From: Tilletiaria anomala UBC 951
Lineage: Eukaryota; Basidiomycota; Exobasidiomycetes; Georgefischeriales; Tilletiariaceae
Assembly (NCBI RefSeq): GCF_000711695.1
Contig: NW_013546928.1
Span: forward strand, 1 to 64,000
Length of the DNA stretch: 64,000 bases
Direction of reading: 5' to 3'
Below, one piece after another: positions 24,959 through 37,127 of the stretch (the stretch's first letter is position 1; each line of letters begins with the position of its first letter). Both the position numbers and the translations under genes were made by a program. The notes beneath the pieces were generated by a model. That model had not been told where the DNA came from. It saw only the letters and a list, made by a program, of their open reading frames with translations, and ran no database searches.

Positions 24959-26562
24959 TCAAAGATCTTCCAGGTTCCATTTTGCCACGGGCTGTATGCT
25001 CAGATCGTGTGTCCTCTGCTCGTAGAACAGCAAGCCAGTGTGCGCGATCATCGCAGCGTTGTCTGTGCAGAATTCGAGCGGTGGGAACAGCAGGCGCGTG
25101 CCTTCTTTGCCAGCGGCGTCGAGCGTGTCGCGAAGGTGCTGCCGCAGGAAGGAGTTGCTTGCTACCCCACCGGAGCATACCACGTCTTTGATCGGCAAGT
25201 CGAGGGTGCGTTGCAGCACTAGACGCAGCTTTTCTGATATCTGAGCGACAGCTGCTTCTTGGAAAAGATGAGCAAGCGCTCGGCGCGTCTTGACATCGCT
25301 CGGGAGCGCCTGTACTGCCCGTGTCACAGTCGCCTTCAAGCCGGAGCTGGATATATAGAGGATTTCATGGTCAATATCGGCGTGATAAAGATATGACGGA
25401 TTGTTACCATAGATACTTACTAAGAAAATGCAAGTTGGCCACGCATCGCACTAGGTAAGGCAATATTCTTTTGCTTTCTGAGATGCTCTTTAAGCTCCTG
25501 CACCGTCGTAATGTCTGCGGCAGCTGCAAAGGCTTCCAGTGCGGCACCCGGATTGCTATGTGCTGTGTTACCGCCCCAAGGTATGCCCATATCTCGCGCT
25601 GCCTTGTCAAATGCGTCTCTTTGGATTTCGGGGAATGTCAGAAGAGAATAAGCGACTATTGGGAGGGGTAAATGACGCACCCGATCGAGTCGTCGCTCGT
25701 CGTTGCGAGGATTTGGTACTTCTGCACTGACTCGGCCAGAACCAGCATGGTGTGCCCGCCAGAGACAAGCAGTGTCAGGAACGGGAAAGCTGGCGGGGAT
25801 TCCTCGGTGAAGAAGGGTGTGAGAGCGTGTGCTGTAAGAACATGTCGTCAGCAATAGTGGAAGTGTAGGCTCTTTGGTAAGTGGTACTCACCAGCCATGT
25901 GATGAACGTAGATCAGGGGCTTATTCCACACGCTCGCAAGTGTTTTGGCAGCAACCATACCGTTCGATAGGGAGGCCATCATCCCTGGACCTCTTGTCAC
26001 TGCAATCGCATCGATGTCTTTCGGTGATAAAGATTGTCCATCCATGTATTTTGTCGGCATCAAAATGCTGCTGGCACCCCATCCGTGTGATGGGCCGGCA
26101 GCAATTTGCAGCGCCTGACCAACCGCCTGAGGAACGTTGCTACCATGCCAAATCGCCGCATGGTAAGGGTGTATCCCACCAGTGGCGGAGTGATCTTGTC
26201 TGAGCACCACATTGGACAGCAGTCGTGGACGGGCTTGCGAGATTGCGGCACTGTGAACGCCAGCTGGCCAGGCCATGCCATTGATGACAGCAGCGCACGA
26301 GTCGTCGCATGAGCTGATGAGACCGGAGGGCGTTGAATGCGAAGGTTAACTTCATTCTGTTCAAATCATCGAGTAGAATCATTTTCTTCAGTACTCACCT
26401 CTCAATACCAAGCACCGTCTTCTCCCCAGGAGCTTTGAAATGAAGTCGTCGAGCTCGAAAAATCGGCCGCAAGCGCAGGCACGGTGCCGACCTTCGCAAG
26501 ATTCGACTGAGGGCGTTGCTTTCAACCGCAGCGGACACACCCTGACCTAGCACAGCGCCCAT
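24959..26562 (-). CDS. QRI7: Mitochondrial tRNA t6A37 threonylcarbamoyltransferase (Qri7/OSGEPL1)
   Basis: Five exons (26562-26399, 26313-25892, 25831-25681, 25618-25421, 25346-24959) encode 440 residues. The Arg-rich start (LSRILRRSAPCLRLRPIFRA) looks like a mitochondrial presequence. Kae1/TsaD-family signatures are all present: VLGIESSCDDSCAAVI near the N-terminus, AVTRGPGMMASL, the metal-binding HHMAAHALTPF, LLVSGGHTMLVLAES, SDDSIGDAFDKAARDMG, FSYSGLKATVTRAV and VVCSGGVASNSFLRQ. Qri7 transfers the threonylcarbamoyl group to A37 of ANN-decoding mitochondrial tRNAs. The length is close to yeast Qri7 (407). It is divergently arranged with the mitochondrial threonyl-tRNA synthetase gene. Confidence 0.95.
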
Positions 26563-26799
26563 GATCCCTAGAGCGTGGAGATAGATACCTGGTCAGATAA
26601 ATGGCTCCACTCGCATATATCAAGCAAGTAAAAGATTGCGTCCTAGTACAAGGTGATGAAGGTTATGTCGTATCATTTTGCAATTGAGGTAGATAACGTA
26701 TGAACCTACATCGTCTGATATTGCGACCACTGAAACATCAATTTCTTTGACCACCTTCTAGTGTTCTTCCTTCTGACGATTACTGGAGTCGCACTTCGG
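26563..26799. promoter_or_regulatory. bidirectional promoter region, QRI7 / mitochondrial ThrRS
   Basis: Only 237 bp separate the two start codons, so both promoters and leaders fit in this interval. The middle is AT-rich compared with the flanking coding sequence. No specific factor site could be named. Confidence 0.6.
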
Positions 26800-29631
26800 A
26801 TGCAAAGCGTCGCCCATACGACCCACCCAATAGCCGCTGCAAGATCAAGGATGAACCGGAAGAACTGGTACCAGGTCTTACGCGCTGCAGAGCGCCCAAA
26901 TCTCCGTGATGGGCCGGGACGATGCCCATTTCAACGACCCTCCCAATCATCCGCTGCGTCCCCATCATTGCCTAGCCACGGTGCATTCAGACACTCTCGC
27001 GCTTATTCTAGACTTTGCAACCAAAAATGCACCGATTTTACTACGCTCTATGCATCTACCCCACGAAGAAACTTACATTACAGCGCTGGAGTCTGTGCCC
27101 GGCTATCCCATGATGAAGATGGGCGCAAGGATTATGGGGATGGCCGTGTGGTGATCGAACTTGAGCCCGATTTCGACCAGACTCAGACAGCACTAGATGT
27201 GTTAAAACGTGAGCGGTCGTAGCATGGGATCAATCAAACCGTCACCTGACTTTGTGGCATTCCTTATACTTCAGGCAAAGTTCCACGAGGCTACATGCGC
27301 TTTGGCATTGCTTTGGATCAGCATGGGACCCTGTTGTCCCTCGGCGCGACATTACCACCCAACACGAGGTATCTTCATTTCATTCCAATAGCTTCCGATT
27401 TCTCTACTACAGCGTCAGTGTCAAGCGTCAGGAAGCTGCAGCAACTGTCGGCTGAACGAGCCGCTGTGCTCGCGAGAAGGTGCTTCTGGACTACCTCTGG
27501 CTATGTGCTTGGGGCGGCTCTCCAGGTCCATTTCCAGCAGAGACCACGGTCAAGCATTCTACACCTAACTGCTGCACCAGAACTTGTAGAAGATGTCTCG
27601 GGAGGTGCAGGCTTCGCTTATGACTTTTTCCTGGAGCAAAACGCTCTCGAAACCGGCGCTTCCAATGTCTCCGCGTCGGATCCGGTGGCCAACGTTATTC
27701 AACTCATTGGACGGCAGATGGGAGAGACTCCCCGCCTCGATGAAAGCGTCATGACCTCAATACAAAAGTGCTACGAGGCGCTTGTTACAGCAGATCTGCC
27801 CATCGACATCATCGCGACATCGCCCGCAGAAGCTCGGGAAGTTTTCGAGAGCAATCCTTTCAAGCTAGAGGAGCTTTCGACTGTGAAGGACGGAGATACT
27901 ATCAGCTTCGTGCGTGTTGGGGAGTTCTACATCGACTTCATCCTCACAAAGCCCAATGTGCCAGATAAGAGACGCTTCGCTCTCCTACCATCCACCAACT
28001 ACCTTCGCGCCGTCAAGCTTCGGCAATGGTCCACAGCAACCTGGACGCCCTCAACCCCACATGTGGGCCCGAAGGCTTTGCCAATGACTCAAGCGCTTCT
28101 TCGTGTCCGTGGCATCACTTTCCCTTCCCATGCTCAACTCAAAAAGCACATCGCCGCCCAAGAAGCAGCCAGTGCTTCTGACCACAGGACGATCGGACGC
28201 TCTCAGGCGCTATTCATGACGTCTGACGTTGCAAGTCCCGGCTCGCCCTTTATTTTGCCCCATGGAATGCGTATTGGGCGCAAAGTCGAGCGCGTTATCC
28301 GTGACCTGTACGATGTTCACGGGTACGATGAGGTTCGCACTCCGCAGCTGTTCAAAAAGGACCTGTGGGTGCGCAGCGGGCATTGGGAAAACTATAAAGA
28401 TGATATGTTCAAGGTTAAGGGATTCAGAGAGGACAGCGAGTGGATGAGCGCCAGGGCGGCGCATGACGGTCATTCCTGTGTGGCCCACGGCTCCACCGCG
28501 TCTACTATGGAGGATGGAGACGAAGGAGCTTACGGACTCAAGCCAATGAACTGCCCCGGACACTGCCTCATCTATTCCAGCAAGGAGCGTTCTTACCGCG
28601 ACCTGCCGCTTCGGCTAGCAGAGTTTGGCCCGCTCCACCGCAATGAATCATCAGGCTCACTGTCCGGTCTCACCAGAGTGCGCCGCTTCCATCAGGACGA
28701 CGCGCACGTTTTCTGCACGCCCTATCAGGTCTCTGGCGAAATCCAGTCGATGCTTAAGATGCTCACAAATGCGTATCGCACCTTTGGATTCGAGCAGATC
28801 GAGCTCGTGCTCTCCACGCGACCAGCGCAATTCATCGGCGAGGTCGCCGAATGGGAGAAGGCAGAGGACTCTTTGCGCCAGGCCCTGGATGCTTGTGGGC
28901 GTGCGTGGTCTACCAATGAAGGCGATGGCGCGTTCTATGGGCCCAAGATCGACTGCAGGCTCGTCGATGCCGCTGGCCGAAAGCACCAGACGGCGACAAT
29001 CCAGCTCGACTTTCAGCTGCCTAGGCGATTCGAATTGCGCTACGCCAATCCGGTCTCCGCGGACGGGAGTGGATACAGCATGCCAGTCATGATTCACCGG
29101 GCGATACTTGGCAGTGTCGAGCGCTTCATGGCAATATTGATCGAGAGTAGTGGTGGCAGATGGCCGTTCTGGCTTAGTCCTCGGCAAGCTATTGTTTTGC
29201 CTGTGGCGGACACGCCCGAAATCAAGGCGCATGTCGAATACGTGCGCGACTATCTTGGGCTTGGCAGGGAAATAGCCGACCAGAAGCGGTGGACTCGGGG
29301 AGTGGCGGCCGGCGAGGCTTCAAGACCAGACGATGCACTAGAACTTCCGCTGGCACGTCCGCTGCAAGTCTTCCATGTCGACCAGGATTTGAGCCTTGAG
29401 CGTCTTTCCAAGATGATCCAAAAGGCCACAACTGCTCGATACAACTTTATGCTCGTCGTTGGTGAAATGGAGGCGCGCTCGGGGACGGTGAGCGTCCGTG
29501 TCCGAGAAGACTATGCTGCTAACCCGCCTCCTGCGCTGCCTGGTAGGCCAGAGCTGAAGAAGGAAATGGGAGAGTACGAGCTGCACAAGCTACGAAGGCT
29601 CTTCGAAGAGCTCGACACAAATCACTGGTAG
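26800..29631 (+). CDS. MST1: Mitochondrial threonyl-tRNA synthetase
   Basis: Two exons (26800-27208 and 27275-29631) encode 921 residues. The class II core is complete: motif 1 region SPFILPHGMRIGRKVERVIR, motif 2 FGPLHRNESSGSLSGLTRVR, motif 3 region PVMIHRAILGSVERF. The three zinc ligands of the family are present: Cys563 in KPMNCPGHC, His614 in HQDDAHVFC and His744 in VMIHRAIL. An anticodon-binding domain follows (VFHVDQDLSLERLSKMIQKA). The N-terminus retains an editing-domain-like segment, but the paired histidines of the HxxxH site are replaced (FWTTSGYVLGAAL, about residues 208-219) and the C-x-G-P-H region is also lost (FYIDFILTKPNVPD). Editing is therefore predicted to be absent. The long presequence and pairing with QRI7 and ISM1 favour mitochondrial location. 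Confidence 0.93.
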
Positions 29632-29955
29632 TCATTAAGCTCTCAGTACCTGCTTATGATTTTTACATGTGTTCATGTAATTCCGTGAAAACATTCATAT
29701 TTTTGCGAAACTTAATTGCACCGAATTTTAATCCGGGGGCTCTTGCAAGGAACCACTGCCGGTAGCGACAGCGACTTTTGTTCAGTCGTGTCACGATCTC
29801 CCCCACCCAATCTACCAGAAGAACCGAGCCTTACGGCTCAGAGGGACGGTGTATGGCCCAAGAAGGGCGTTGATGGTTTATTCCAAGATTCCGACTTCGT
29901 CGGAAGCAGAGACGGCGGCAAAGGCGCTCAAGCAAGGGAGGGAAGAGGTGTCATC
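29632..29955. other. spacer between mitochondrial ThrRS and IleRS genes
   Basis: This holds the 3' end of the first gene and the promoter of the second; the first part is AT-rich (29650-29720). The IleRS reading frame is open upstream to about 29716 without an ATG before 29956. Confidence 0.45.
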
Positions 29956-32900
29956 ATGGCGCACCTTCGCCACAGCGCTGCAAAAGTGCTTCGTGCACCT
30001 GGGCCTGCTCGTCATTCACGTCTTCGACAAATTTGTTCGTGTCAAACGACGAGGGTCCAATATCACTTCAATTCCGGACATTCCCATTTTTCAACTGCGA
30101 CAGATTCCGCAGCTAAAGATATTAAGGATATGAAGGGAAAGGGAAAAGCGAAGACAGGCAGCGATGGGTCAAACAAGAATGCCTTTTCTTCAACCCTGCT
30201 GCTCCCCAACACCGACTTTCCGATCAGAGCAGATGCACCCAAGCGTGAGCATCTCTTCCGGGGGCGTACGACAACGGATTTGTATCGTTGGCAATGGTCG
30301 CGATTTAAGCAGCGTCAGAACTGTCATCCTTTGGAAGCTTCGTCGTCATCTACTTCCTGCAGCGGCAGCAGCACGGCAACTAATCAAGCAGCTGACACTG
30401 AGCCGGAACGACCTTTCATGCTGCACGATGGACCACCGTACGCAAACGGACATCTGCACATGGGTCATGCGTTGAACAAGATTCTCAAGGACTTCATCAA
30501 CAGATACCAGGTCCTTCGTGGCCGAGGCGTTCACTACGCGCCCGGCTGGGACTGTCACGGGCTTCCGATTGAGCTGAAGGCGCTTTCGGAGCTCGAGTCC
30601 GACATTAACGTCCAATCTACATCTGGCTCAAAGAAAAAGGCTAACTTAGGATCAAGGACGCGGCCAAGAACAAAACGACAGCTGGAAGCGCTAGAGATCA
30701 GGCAGCTGGCACGTCGTAAAGCTCTCGAGGCCATTGAAGTGCAAAAAGGAGAATTCAAGGAGTTCGGAATCATGGCCGATTGGGATGATCCACGGCGAAC
30801 TTACCGTACGCTGGACGTCGATTATGAGATTCGACAGCTCAAAATCTTTGGAGAAATGGCGAAGAAGGGTGAGGCATCTTCGGAAGCAGGATAATTGATT
30901 GTGCACTAATCCATTTTCCTTTCATCTGGTTACATCCGAGAAAGGCCTAATCTATCGCGCCAGACGGCCTGTCTACTGGTCCCCTTCTACGCGCACGGCC
31001 CTAGCGGAAGCAGAATTAGAGTACATCGAAGATTACCTTTCTCATTCTGTCTATGTCCGCTTGCCCCTCGCATCGTTCTCGGACGATCTTCGCGCATCGC
31101 TAGAAGCCACAAGGGAACAGGGCAACGGGAATGATCTCACAAGAAAGGCTCTTGAAGGGACGATTGCGATTGACCTTGTCGTCTGGACGACAACGCCATG
31201 GTCACTGCCATCTAACATGGCGGTGGCTGTCCATCCCGATCTAGAGTATAGTCTTGTCGCACTAGAACGACAGCCACACGAAGAATATACACTGCCGAGG
31301 TTGTTAATCGTTGGAACCGATCGTATCGAAGCCATTTCCAAGGTACAAGCCGGACCATACACGCCAGTGCCACGACGAAATCAACAACCACAGCTCACAA
31401 CGGGCGTGATTGTTCCAGACGACGCAAGTGAAGAATCCCAGCGCATGCCTGTAGCTGAAGCAGTTGGTCCACAGCTCGTTGGGCCGCTGAAGGAGCTCGC
31501 ACGGTTCCGTGGAAGTGTTCTTCTCGGTTCCAGCTATGTGCCCCCACTTCAGCGAACCGATCGGGAGATTGGCTTGCGGGCCTCGAGTACAAGCAGGCCG
31601 GTCATCGGTGCCGACTACGTGACGGCCGAGACAGGTACTGGTCTTGTGCACACTGCTCCTGCACACGGTGCAGAGGACTACGAGTGCATGAAAGGGTTAG
31701 GGTTACTCGACCGGGAGCAGCCTTTTTCACCCATTGACGATAGTGGCTGCTTTACGGATGACCTATCGTTGCTCGGATTCACACTGGTGGCGCCTGATGT
31801 CACGTCTACAGAAGGGGCAGCATCAGTGCCAGGGTCTGCGATTTCTGCAGCGCAGCTGGTCGGCCAGGAAGCTCTGGGACAAGGGGGGCGCACGATTGTC
31901 TCCCTACTTCACAAATCCGGACTGTTGCTCAGTGAGGCTCCACAACGCCATCGATACCCGTGTGACTGGCGTTCCAAGCACCCAATAATCATACGCGCTA
32001 CGTGGCAATGGTTTGCAGATCTCTCACGCATCAAATCTCATGCGCTCAAAGCCCTAGAACACGTTCACTTTACACCTACCACATCGCGGACAAGGCTGCA
32101 GAGCTTTGTTCAAGGTAGAAGCGAATGGTGTATATCTCGCCAGCGCGCGTGGGGCGTGCCAATACCGGTACTGTATGATGAAGCGTGTGGGCAGCCACTG
32201 CTCACCGTTGACAACATCGAACACATCGTCGGCGTGCTCAAAGAAAAGGGGATGGACTACTGGTGGACTGGAGAGGCGGATGAATTCGTCGCGCCACAGT
32301 ATGCGCGAGAGAAAAGCGGGAAATGTTGGATTAAGGGAACGGACACGATTGATGTCTGGTTCGACTCCGGAAGCTCATGGGCTGTCATGGAGGACTATCT
32401 CCATGAAGAGGGAGTGGTGCAGCATACTAATCGCGCCGGTTACCCGGTAGCAGACGTCTACCTTGAAGGTTCAGATCAGCATAGGGGATGGTTCCAATCC
32501 TCGCTCCTTACGCGCATTTCTACCGGCCGAGCTTCCTCGGAAGAAAACAGCCAATGGTCCGCACCGTACAAACACATCGTCACACATGGCATGGTTGTCG
32601 ATAAGGAGGGCAAGAAGATGTCCAAGTCTATCGGCAACACCATCTCCCCTCTCGAGTTCATCCGCGGGAATGCCAAGCGGCAGATTCCAGCGTATGGCAC
32701 CGATGTTCTGCGCCTGTGGGTTGCGCGAAGCGATTACACAAAGGAAGCGCCGGTTGGTAACGAAATCGTCAAGAAGGCTGCAGATGCATTGAGAAAGCTA
32801 AGGAACACCGCCAGATTCATGCTTGCGAATCTCAAAACGGAACGCGTGAAGCCACTCGCCAATGTCAAGCTTGATTTCGTGAGTATTGCCTCTGTGCATG

Positions 32901-33837
32901 AGGCTCAGGTTGTTTCTAATTGCGTGTCTTTAAGTGTGAGCTCTATACTCTGCACCAGCTAGCCCTGTTAGAACAAGCATGTCTGCAAGCGTACGACGCG
33001 TTTGACTTTGCAACAGTCGCCCGAAAGCTGAACGAGTTCGTCAGCGCATCGCTGTCCACCTTTTACCTGGACATTACCAAAGACGTGTTATATTCCGATG
33101 CACGCGACAGTCCACGCAGACAAGCAGTGCTGGCCACTCTCGATCAGGTCCTGCGTACTCTGACAGCTATCCTTGCTCCCATCACGCCGCACCTTGCTGA
33201 AGAAATCCATCAATATCGACAGTCGGATTCCGAGGCGCATGAATGTGACACATTCGTTTCGGCCTTCGAAGCCGGGTGGCAACCAGTTGTATGTGTAAAG
33301 CCCCGCACATTGTTCTGCTGAACGGCACTGAAATGTCCCCGTCTTCATTCTTCAGCCCCTCAATTTCCTCAGCTCGGAGGTAGCAGCCGAAGGTGCAGCT
33401 CTGATGGGCCTACGACAAAAGGTGCTTTTACTCGTTGAGCAAGGTCGCCAGCAATCTTTCCTCAAGTCGGCTCTCGAGGCCGACGTGCACATACGAGCCA
33501 CCTCAGCAATGGACGCAATGCTTATGGGCGCAGTGGAAAAGCACGGTGAGCTTTCCGAGTACATCCTTGTTCGTTTAGGTTCAGAGCTGATAGGAGTCTG
33601 TATCCCCAAACCCCCATAGAGTCCGATTTGGCACGCTTTTTAAACGTCTCGCGCCTTCTGCACCGTGATAGTCTCGATATCTCTGCCTCGCAATGGCAGG
33701 TGACAGGCGAGCATATGGGCCTGAGCATCACCATTAGCGCACCGCAGCAGGCCAAGTGCCCCAGGTGTTGGCTCTTCACTCGGTCAGAGGGCACCGAGCT
33801 TTGCGCCAGGTGTGACAGCGTAGTTCACGCGCACTGA
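29956..33837 (+). CDS. ISM1: Mitochondrial isoleucyl-tRNA synthetase
   Basis: Five exons (29956-30868, 30945-32878, 32935-33288, 33356-33545, 33620-33837) encode 1202 residues. The chosen ATG opens a presequence-like stretch (MAHLRHSAAKVLRAPGPARH). Class I signatures: HMGH at about residues 168-171 after DGPPYANGHL, APGWDCHGLPIELK, the editing-domain region (WTTTPWSLPSNMAVAV; GTGLVHTAPAHGAEDYE), WCISRQRAWGVPIPVLYD, and KMSKS at 862-866. A C-terminal zinc finger (CPRCWLFTRSEGTELCARC) is of the bacterial/organelle type. For the last intron, two in-frame choices exist (74 bp with GTGAGC or 41 bp with GTTCAG); the 74-bp one has the better donor and better family spacing. The stop is 72 bp from that of ABD1. 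Confidence 0.95.
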
Positions 33838-33909
33838 TTGCGTAAACATTAGTACATAAGCTAGGCTAGGCTGCAGTTGTTGCCGGACTGGTGTTGTAAC
33901 ATCGTAAGC

Positions 33910-36648
33910 TCAACGAATTTTCTCGAATGCGAATGCTTGGTAGATCGCTATGAAACGTATGAATTCGCGATAAGTAAATATGAGAAGGCGGCGCTGGTGC
34001 AGACAACATGGACTCACATGCTGCTTCCCACATTTCGTCATCTAGAAGTGGCTGCTTTGTCCTCCGATCGACCACGTCCATCCTTTCGAGCAGCGAACCG
34101 AAGCTCCCATCGCTACGCTCTTCCTCGAAAACTTGCAAGAAGTTATTGCGGTAGATCTTCTTCATTCCATATTCGAAAGCAAGTCTAAGAAAAATGAAGG
34201 CATCTCCATCAGCGCTCGAAGTACAGCCAAAGTGCCTTCGACAAAAGGACTCACGATTCGAATTGCGTCCAATCGACTACGTACTCGGGCACATTCTCGA
34301 CTGCATCGTCCAAAAAGAAGTTGTACTTGTGCCCAAAGATGGGGAAGCTCTCCCGCTGCTCAAACTCAACAGAGTAGATCGAATTACCGAATTTAAGCTG
34401 ACCCTCTGGCAGCTCTTTTAACTTGGACCGAAGCCGATCCCCGTCCGGAATCGTTCCGATGAAGATGCCGCCTTTCCGCAGGTACTTGGATATGTTCTCA
34501 AGCATAACACGGACTTTTGGAATGTCAGACCATGCGTAATGCATGCAAAATTGGAGGCTGAGATTGTCGAATTGCAGTTCCAGAACCTCGGCTGGGACTT
34601 TTTCGAAGAGCGGTATCTTCACAGCATGCAGCACGTTGGTCAGGATCAGGGCAAGTGCTGTTAGCAGCCATCTCCAAACTCACCCCGAAGCAGTCGAAAG
34701 CATAAAAGTCGGCAGTATAGCAATGCTTTCGATCAAAGTACCTACTTTGCGCATGTTGTATCGAGACCTCCGCGATGTCGATCATGACCAGATGAGAAGC
34801 ACGCGCCTTGTCCCATTTAGCCAAGTCACCACCTTTCCCGCAACCGAGTTCCATTACACGAGGCCCAAGACGTCTAGAGCGCCTGCCCTCCACCTCGCCT
34901 TTGTCTTCGCCATTGGAACCAGGGGACGGACGATCCCGGGCGTAGCGTCCGATTAGGATCGACTTGATCCAGTTGTTGAACTTGCGCAGTGGAAAGATGC
35001 GACTCCTCTCGCGCCCTTGTACGCCAACATCGTGTCGCCGGTTGTAGTGCTCTGCGACTTCGCCGGCGTTCTCGATGGGCCGTTGCCCATCCTGATATAT
35101 GCTCGTGCTTGCGCTGCCTGCAGCGCCACCCTCAGCCATTCGTCGGAGTGGATTCTGATGTCGCCGCTTGAAAGATTCTATCTCATCAGGTAGAATGGGC
35201 TGCAAAATTGAGCCAGGACGAGAAAAGCGCTCTCTCGGTGCGTAACGGGAAGCTTTGACTGTGGGCATCGGCGCGGCGGAGGCGGCGGACGAGGGCTCTG
35301 ACAGAGGGTCTTCTTTCGCATCGGATGAAGTAGAGGCCGGAATTGGCGATGAAGTGCGCATCGACTTGGCAAATGGATGAATGGCTTGAGGTGAAGACAT
35401 CCCTTTCGCCTCTTGATTCTCATCCGTAAAAGCCTTGCGGGCCTTTTTCTGAGGGGGACCACCAATTTTTTCCGCTGCTGCTGCGGCAGCACAGTTCACA
35501 GAGAATGGGACGAGTTCTTCGTTTGGAACCATGACTGAATGCTTCCTCCTGACCCCTGCAGTAGTTGTGACATTCCGCAGAGAGGCAGGAATTGGTTCGG
35601 CTCCTGCAGTCTTCGGGGATGCCAGGGTAGCCTGGTGGTTCTCTACTGATTGAACGGTGGTTGACGAAGAGGTAGCTGTGGGATCCAGCGGGTACCCAGA
35701 AGCTTCGTCCGCTTGAGAGGTGGGTGCGACACTGGCAACTGCTGGAGTAGAGCCAGAATCGATAGACAGAGTCGAAGTTGTCGGCGAAGCCAATGCAGCC
35801 CCAGTCGACCTCAGTGTCGAGACCTCAGGAAGCTGAGGAATTATTCTGCTAACGTCTGGCGAGCGAGATGCAGGTTTGTCTGGGACAACGAAGCCATTTC
35901 TTACTTTCCCTTCTGATGAACGCGACCTGCCGCCCTCTTCGAGCCTTATGGAAGGTACGAAGGCTGCAGCTGGCGTGATGGGCCCTCCCACAGGGCTCGG
36001 TCCGTGTAGCAACGTGGCAAATCGACCCTTTGGACTGTCTGCCAACGCAAACCGCTCGACTGAGGCTCCAGACCCAAGTTCAGGCGAGGAAGAAGCGTGC
36101 ATCGAGATGGACGGCGCTCTCGATGCTGATATGGATGAGGATCTCGACTTTGGCGTGCTGCGCTCTACCGGTCCTGCCTCTCCACCATTGAGAATGTTGA
36201 CCAAACTCGGGCTGCGCTCTTGGCGTCCGTATCCTCCGGCAGACAGCGGCAGCTGGGTGTGAGCCGAGAAGGGCGAGCCAAACTGGATGCTGTTCCCAGT
36301 AAGCAACAACGAAGCTGTCATTGGTGCAATTGCATGACTTGTTCTCGACAGCGCGGTGTCTACTCGCTGCCCCTCTCGATCTTGACCCGTAAAGGCTGGC
36401 GAAGATGATGATGGGTTGAGGATGTCCGCAATTGATGCCCGGGTCCGCACAGGCGACATCATACCGCTCGCATCGCCACTTACGCTTCCGTCTCCCAAGC
36501 TCGTGCGCGAAGAGGATGAGCCGGATCGATCAAGGCTCGGATGTACCACAGCAGGCAGTGCATCTTTTCCTAGGGTTGGGAAGCCAGCATCCGCCTTCTC
36601 GCGAGTGGGCGATGGATTCGGGTCACGGACGGGATCGTAACCGGGCAT
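33910..36648 (-). CDS. ABD1: mRNA cap guanine-N7 methyltransferase
   Basis: Four exons (36648-34684, 34616-34255, 34184-34018, 33947-33910) encode 843 residues. The catalytic part starts with AEHYNRRHDVGVQGR and KFNNWIKSILI, then the SAM-binding MELGCGKGGDLAKWDKA (about residue 598 on), ADFYAFDCFG, LSLQFCMHYAWSD, GGIFIGTIPDG, FGNSIYSVEF, NVPEYVVDW and GMKKIYRNNFLQVFEEE. The 38-nt last exon supplies the expected end EMWEAASIYQAFAFEKIR; without that splice the frame runs on into an unrelated tail, so annotation by open frame alone would get the terminus wrong. About 500 N-terminal residues are Ser/Pro/Ala-rich and disordered, roughly doubling the protein relative to yeast Abd1 (436). It acts in the nucleus on nascent capped mRNA. 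Confidence 0.94.
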
Positions 36649-37127
36649 GACGGCGACCGCGCCGTCTCCTGCTGGCGAGTGACTTGTGACAAGTGCCCCT
36701 TGGCCGGTTGGCGGCGGCGTGAATCAAACCACGCGAGCGCCTTGGATCAGCAGGTGCGACAAAGCACTGAGGTGCAGCATGCAAAGGACACCGGAGTGCA
36801 CATGCATGTGCCAGGCAGATTGAGGTGTATGGTCTTCCGATACTTTTTTCTCCCCGGACCGATAATGGTCATGTCAAGACGCGGGAGTCGGAAATGTGAT
36901 GTGGACGAGACGACTCGAGAAACCGAGCTACTTGTCCATCTCGACCCTCGAAAAGGTTAAGGGACCAACTTTAAATGGCACTGACCCAATCATCCCAAGA
37001 CGATCTTCTTTTGATACACACCCGCTGCCGGCAGCTTTAGGGCTCTTAGAAGATGTGCACTTAGTACTGAGGTGTTATGGAAGAGGCGTGCATAAGTGTA
37101 CCGCGAGGCGCACCGACCCACGCCACC
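36649..37127. promoter_or_regulatory. divergent upstream region of ABD1 and NAA35
   Basis: Divergent starts face away across 479 bp. I see no protein-like frame and could not assign binding sites. Confidence 0.45.

Noticed and set aside
33866-33946. Longer C-terminus of ABD1 by reading through the last intron
   Set aside because: It would replace the conserved AASIYQAFAFEK end with an unrelated Ser/Asn/Thr tail; the 70-bp GTGAGT...CATAG intron restores the family terminus exactly.
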